A stretch of DNA of 64,000 nt from Botryotinia globosa. Its lineage: Eukaryota > Ascomycota > Leotiomycetes > Helotiales > Sclerotiniaceae. The translations under genes were made by a program, and so were the position numbers. The stretch is from positions 372,001-436,000 of the forward strand of contig RCSZ01000015.1 in NCBI GenBank assembly GCA_014898425.1, read 5' to 3'. The notes under the pieces were generated by a model, which worked only from the letters and a program-made list of their open reading frames with translations, made no database searches and was not told the origin of the DNA. How positions within the stretch are numbered: the first letter of the stretch is position 1; every line of letters begins with the position of its first letter. This document shows, piece after piece, positions 60,375 to 64,000 of this stretch.

Positions 60375-62890
60375 ATGGCATACTCTCCTTACTTGATGTG
60401 CGAACCAATGTACCTGGGAGACGAGCGCTTCCAACGCTGGCCATCCCCAGCCAAGGACGCTGGACCTCAATACCTCACATTCTGTTTCGCAATCTCAAAA
60501 TATTGGAACAATCAACCTCCCTTCACTCTTAGTTTTCCCTCGGATCATGATCTCGATATGAAAAAGGAGCAGAGCATGCGCAACAGGATGCCAGATGTGA
60601 ATCTCGCAGATATGTCTGGAGATAATTTTATGGATGATATTCCTTGGCCCGACTATCACGATATTGAGATCCCGCCAATATCTGAGAATCAACTCAAAAG
60701 TATTGGGCGCAATATGAATTTATTGGAATCCGAACTCCTTGGTCCGTTTAAAGGTTCTACAATCAATGATGAGGATTTCATCTTTACAAAGCTTAATTTC
60801 AATCACAAGAGAACGAAAGAAGACCCCCTTGAACATATTCCTTGGAATTATTTTGAGCATAAATTCTTCGATGGAAGAGAGCAGAGCTTTGATTCTGCTG
60901 TGAGGTATTCTAAACTTTTACTTTTAAGTTCAAATTCTACTACTCTTCGAAACTGACATATACATTTGAACAGAGCTGGAGAAGGTCCAGCAATACCAGA
61001 ATGGACACATCAAGGTTTCGATATTAATGATGAGGAAGCGGTAGGTCTTTCATCCCCATACATCTCTCTTCATCCTTCCTCAATCCCTATCCATGAATCG
61101 CAGCAAGATAGATACTAACACCCAACTTCCAGATGGCCTCATTAGATCGCAAAGAAATTGAGAAAGCCCTCCGAAGCTACGATGCCACCTACCGTGCAAA
61201 CTACTTTAACCCCGATCTAGTACCCGAAAAGAGATTAGGTTCATCAAAAAAGTCGGGTGCTATGACGAACTGGTATCGAAAAGGTCCTATAGGACGTAGT
61301 CGAAAACCTCCTCCAAAACCACGACAGGATGTTGCGGAGAGAATTTCTCAAGATCATTTATGGCTTCTCCAGCAAGAAAGCCTAGCCAAGGCCAAAGATA
61401 ATGAAGACATCGATATGGGCGGAATGAGTGTGAGTGTTGGAGGGAGTCTCGTTGGTACTGAAGTTATTGGCAGAATGAGTGCTACGATTGATGCTCCTGG
61501 TCCTTCCGGGTTTAATTCTGGATTCGGACATATGAGTACTATACATGGGGCTCCTGGTTGGGGATACAATTCTAGCTCTGTTGGTGCAAACAGTGCTCCT
61601 GCTCCAAGATACAACTTTACTGCTAGTACCGCCAACGATACTGCTGGTCCCTCTGAATATAATTTTGGAGCCACTTCAACAGTTTTGCCCACCAATACCT
61701 CAACAACTGTCGTCAATGATACATCAGGCTCTTTGATATACAATTTTGGAGCTGTTTCAAGCGCTTCAACTATGAAGGCACCAATGGCTTCCATTAATGA
61801 TGCGCCAAAGCCTCCAGTACACAATTTCGGTCCTAACACAATGAACGTTGCAAAAACCGCACCAGGCCCTTCTGGGTATAACTCTGGGACCATCAGAAGT
61901 AATGGTTTGAGCAGCGTGGCAGTTCCTTCGGCATATACTTCTGCACCTGGCATAAACAACAAAATCAATACTGCAGCAAGCTCTTCGGGACATAACACCT
62001 CGTCAACTCCGACTCCAAGAGATACAATTGGTACAAGAGGAATTGGCGGAACGAATACCTTGAGCGACTCTTCACGTCCTATCTCTGATTACGATCAAGG
62101 ATATAATAAATCTTGGACCGAACGGGTCATGTATAACTATGCTAACTCTGTCCCCGCACATGCCGCCTCTATCCCACCCAATATGAATCTTCACAACACC
62201 ATCGAAGTCCAATATCAAGGCATTACTCACCGACTTGATCTTCCTACTGCAGCCGCATCCGCACCCGTACCTGCAAGTGAAAAAATCCTTGAAAACCCAT
62301 CTAAAAGCCAGGAGCCCAACATGGAGAACCTCATTCCCATCAACAAAAGGATGGCTGCAAGAGACGACAAAGATGAAGATTGGCAGCCAGGTCAGAAACC
62401 AAAATCAAAAGCCACCCGAAAGACCGCTATTTCTAAAGTTGCTACTGCCACTGCCAATCCGATCACACCCAAAACAACCACTCGTAAAACTCCTACTCCA
62501 AGGACCAGGAAGCCAAATATTGCTATTCCCAGTGTCGCTGGTACTATAGCTACCAGTCCCACGGTTGGAACACCTGATCTCATCAAACCAGCCGGCGTTC
62601 CAAAAACTAGGAAGTCCAGAGCCGCTACTGCCAAAACTGTCGGACCCAAGTCTGCTGCGCTAAAAGCTACTGCTCCCAGAACTGCTACCACTCGAACTTC
62701 TGCTCCTAAGACTGCAACCCCCAAAGTTTCCGCCACAAGAGCTATTTCCAAGTCCAACACCCCCAAGCCTTCCTCATCTACCTCAACCCCCAGTCTCAAA
62801 GCACCCGTCACCAGAAAATCCTCTCTCAAAAAGAGTATTTCGGGAGAAAGTGCCGACGGTACATGGGAGCCTGATGAAGAAAACTTATAA
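60375..62890 (+). CDS. Low-complexity protein with histone-H1-like tail
   Basis: Three exons, 60375-60904, 60974-61040 and 61133-62890, 784 aa. Introns of 69 and 92 bp (the second contains TACTAAC) join as SAVRAGEG and NDEEAMASLD. The start is chosen for its CACCATGGC context; an in-frame ATG lies 57 bp upstream. The N-terminal 200 residues are globular-looking (KDAGPQYLTFCFAISKYW, FKGSTINDEDFIFTKLNF) but not recognised. Then comes a basic stretch (KGPIGRSRKPPPKPRQ), a region with about six imperfect repeats centred on Pro-Ser-x-Tyr-Asn-Phe/Ser-Gly, and a final 190 residues of Lys, Thr, Pro and Ala resembling a linker-histone tail (PKTATPKVSATRAISKSNTP). The tail suggests nucleic-acid binding in the nucleus; this is inference from composition. 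Confidence 0.82.
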
Positions 62891-64000
62891 TTCAGAAGGT
62901 CACCTTCATTTTTCTCTGTTTTTTCTTCAATTTTAGGATTTTTTCTTTGGATCTGGTGCTTTCTTCTAAATTTCAATGATATGATATCCTGCTTTGGTTT
63001 GCGTTGGATGTGGATGGATTATAAGAAGTGTTTGCAAGGCGTTGGATCTACGAAACGAAAGATGGAAGAAAGGAAGGAAGGGCTTGATATAGATAATGAG
63101 TTCATGAGTTGATGAGGAGTTTTTCGAGCCAGCATTACCCAGATACCCAATTAATGTGGTTGATCTGCTCGGCTTTTGGTGATAACATTTTCCGAGGATA
63201 GTGTTGAGGAACACCTTTTTTCTTCATTCGTTTCTTTACATAGATAGACATTTTGATTCCTCAAGGTCTCTATTGGAGATTAATAGAATTAAAGAGAATC
63301 AAACTAATACATAGATAGATCTAGCATATCAGAAAAACTAACAATGATTTACCAAACACGCATGGGTTCACAAACACTTAAGAGGTCCGCGTTCCTGCAT
63401 TACTTGGATCAAGAATAGAATGATTGACTTCTTAAGAGACTATCTCAAGATGATAAGGATGCAAAAATTACTTTATTGTTTTCGTCCTTCCTTCTTTCTA
63501 TCAATTTGTTTAAAGCCATCATGCGACCATCTATTCACGTTTCCATTGCCACCTATCCCCAATGTATCACCATAATCGATTATATGATCAAAAGAGTATC
63601 CCCTTCCGTACCGCCAATAACCCCATCCCATAATAATATCGACGATATAACAATGCTCCAACACCCTCCCACCCATCCAGTCCATATAACCCCAAACCAA
63701 CAACCGTAACCATCCCCCCCACGCAATACCTATCGTACACCAATCCATAATCATACAAGTAACCCCAGTCACCCAATCAATCTGCATCACCACCCATCCA
63801 TCTCAATTCCCATACATACACCCTTTACTAGCTCTCCTCGCATGATAAACCACACTCCTCCCAATCCCACACCCATGAGATCCCGTCCTCGAATGTGATT
63901 CCGAGATATCTGAATCGTAACATCGATTTAAGTTCGCATAGTGATTATCTGAAACGACGGCTGTTGATGCAATAGCTTTTTCTTTCATGAGTGATATTCT
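62891..64000. other. Right flank, no gene confirmed
   Basis: 3' flank of the preceding gene and unassigned sequence. On the minus strand a frame from 63803 is open to the window's edge (62 residues before a stop) and another at 63473-63793 is Gly/Trp/Tyr-rich; either could be the end of a gene lying outside, but nothing identifies them. Confidence 0.4.

Noticed and set aside
1..64000. tRNA genes, rRNA genes and CRISPR arrays
   Set aside because: No complete tRNA with both A and B boxes, no rRNA-like sequence and no repeat-spacer pattern were seen by eye; the box-A-like segment at 12554-12607 lacks a clear B box.

Overview
The window looks like nuclear DNA of a filamentous ascomycete. Genes are sparse and mostly cut by short introns (about 45-100 bp) with GT..AG ends and occasional TACTAAC-like branch sites. 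Gene-bearing stretches of ordinary composition alternate with very AT-rich, gene-free blocks of decayed repeats that carry the strand-specific transition pattern of repeat-induced point mutation (RIP). The proteins and this isochore structure suggest a Leotiomycete, probably Sclerotiniaceae (Botrytis/Sclerotinia/Monilinia type). That assignment is inference; no marker gene is present and no search was run.

Layout. 1-5.37 kb: no convincing gene. 5.4-7.6 kb: TM9/EMP70 membrane protein (+). 7.6-10.9 kb: no gene seen. 10.9-13.5 kb: AT-rich block with a long-inverted-repeat element that has another repeat inserted in it. 13.65-17.2 kb: Rad4/XPC repair protein (-). 18.0-20.0 kb: divergent pair, MDP-1-like phosphatase (-) and GNAT acetyltransferase (+), with (CATC)41 between them. 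21.3-23.3 kb: five-exon APC-family permease (+). 23.9-25.2 kb: four-exon short-chain dehydrogenase (+). 26.5-27.6 kb: frameshifted 2OG-Fe(II) dioxygenase (+). 28.2-31.6 kb: two tandem SRR1-like genes (-). 32.06-39.44 kb: LTR retroelement with 150-bp LTRs and a 5-bp target duplication, destroyed by RIP, with a later long-TIR element nested in it. 39.4-41.9 kb: more AT-rich DNA with two further TIR elements and a 12-bp tandem array. 41.9-43.5 kb: polypurine/polypyrimidine arrays. 43.6-45.4 kb: vacuolar-type Ca2+/H+ exchanger (-). 45.4-51.0 kb: long gene-free stretch rich in short tandem repeats. 51.0-52.7 kb: secreted type-B carboxylesterase (+). 53.4-56.2 kb: AT-rich repeat block with a second copy of the repeat nested at 12.3-13.2 kb. 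56.4-57.7 kb: unrecognised two-exon gene (-). 60.4-62.9 kb: three-exon, low-complexity protein with a histone-H1-like tail (+). 62.9-64 kb: no confident gene.

The genes do not form an obvious cluster or pathway. They are housekeeping or metabolic genes (DNA repair, endomembrane sorting, Ca2+ storage, transport, redox, ester hydrolysis) next to a small lineage-type duplication (SRR1-like pair). The most informative signals concern the mobile DNA: a dated insertion series (LTR element, then RIP, then long-TIR element), a family of three long-TIR elements with TA target duplications, and a pair of LTRs that were mutated on opposite strands.

Limits: all exon boundaries were worked out by eye from reading frame and splice consensus; all repeat alignments and counts are hand counts; no similarity search, RNA data or structure prediction was available.
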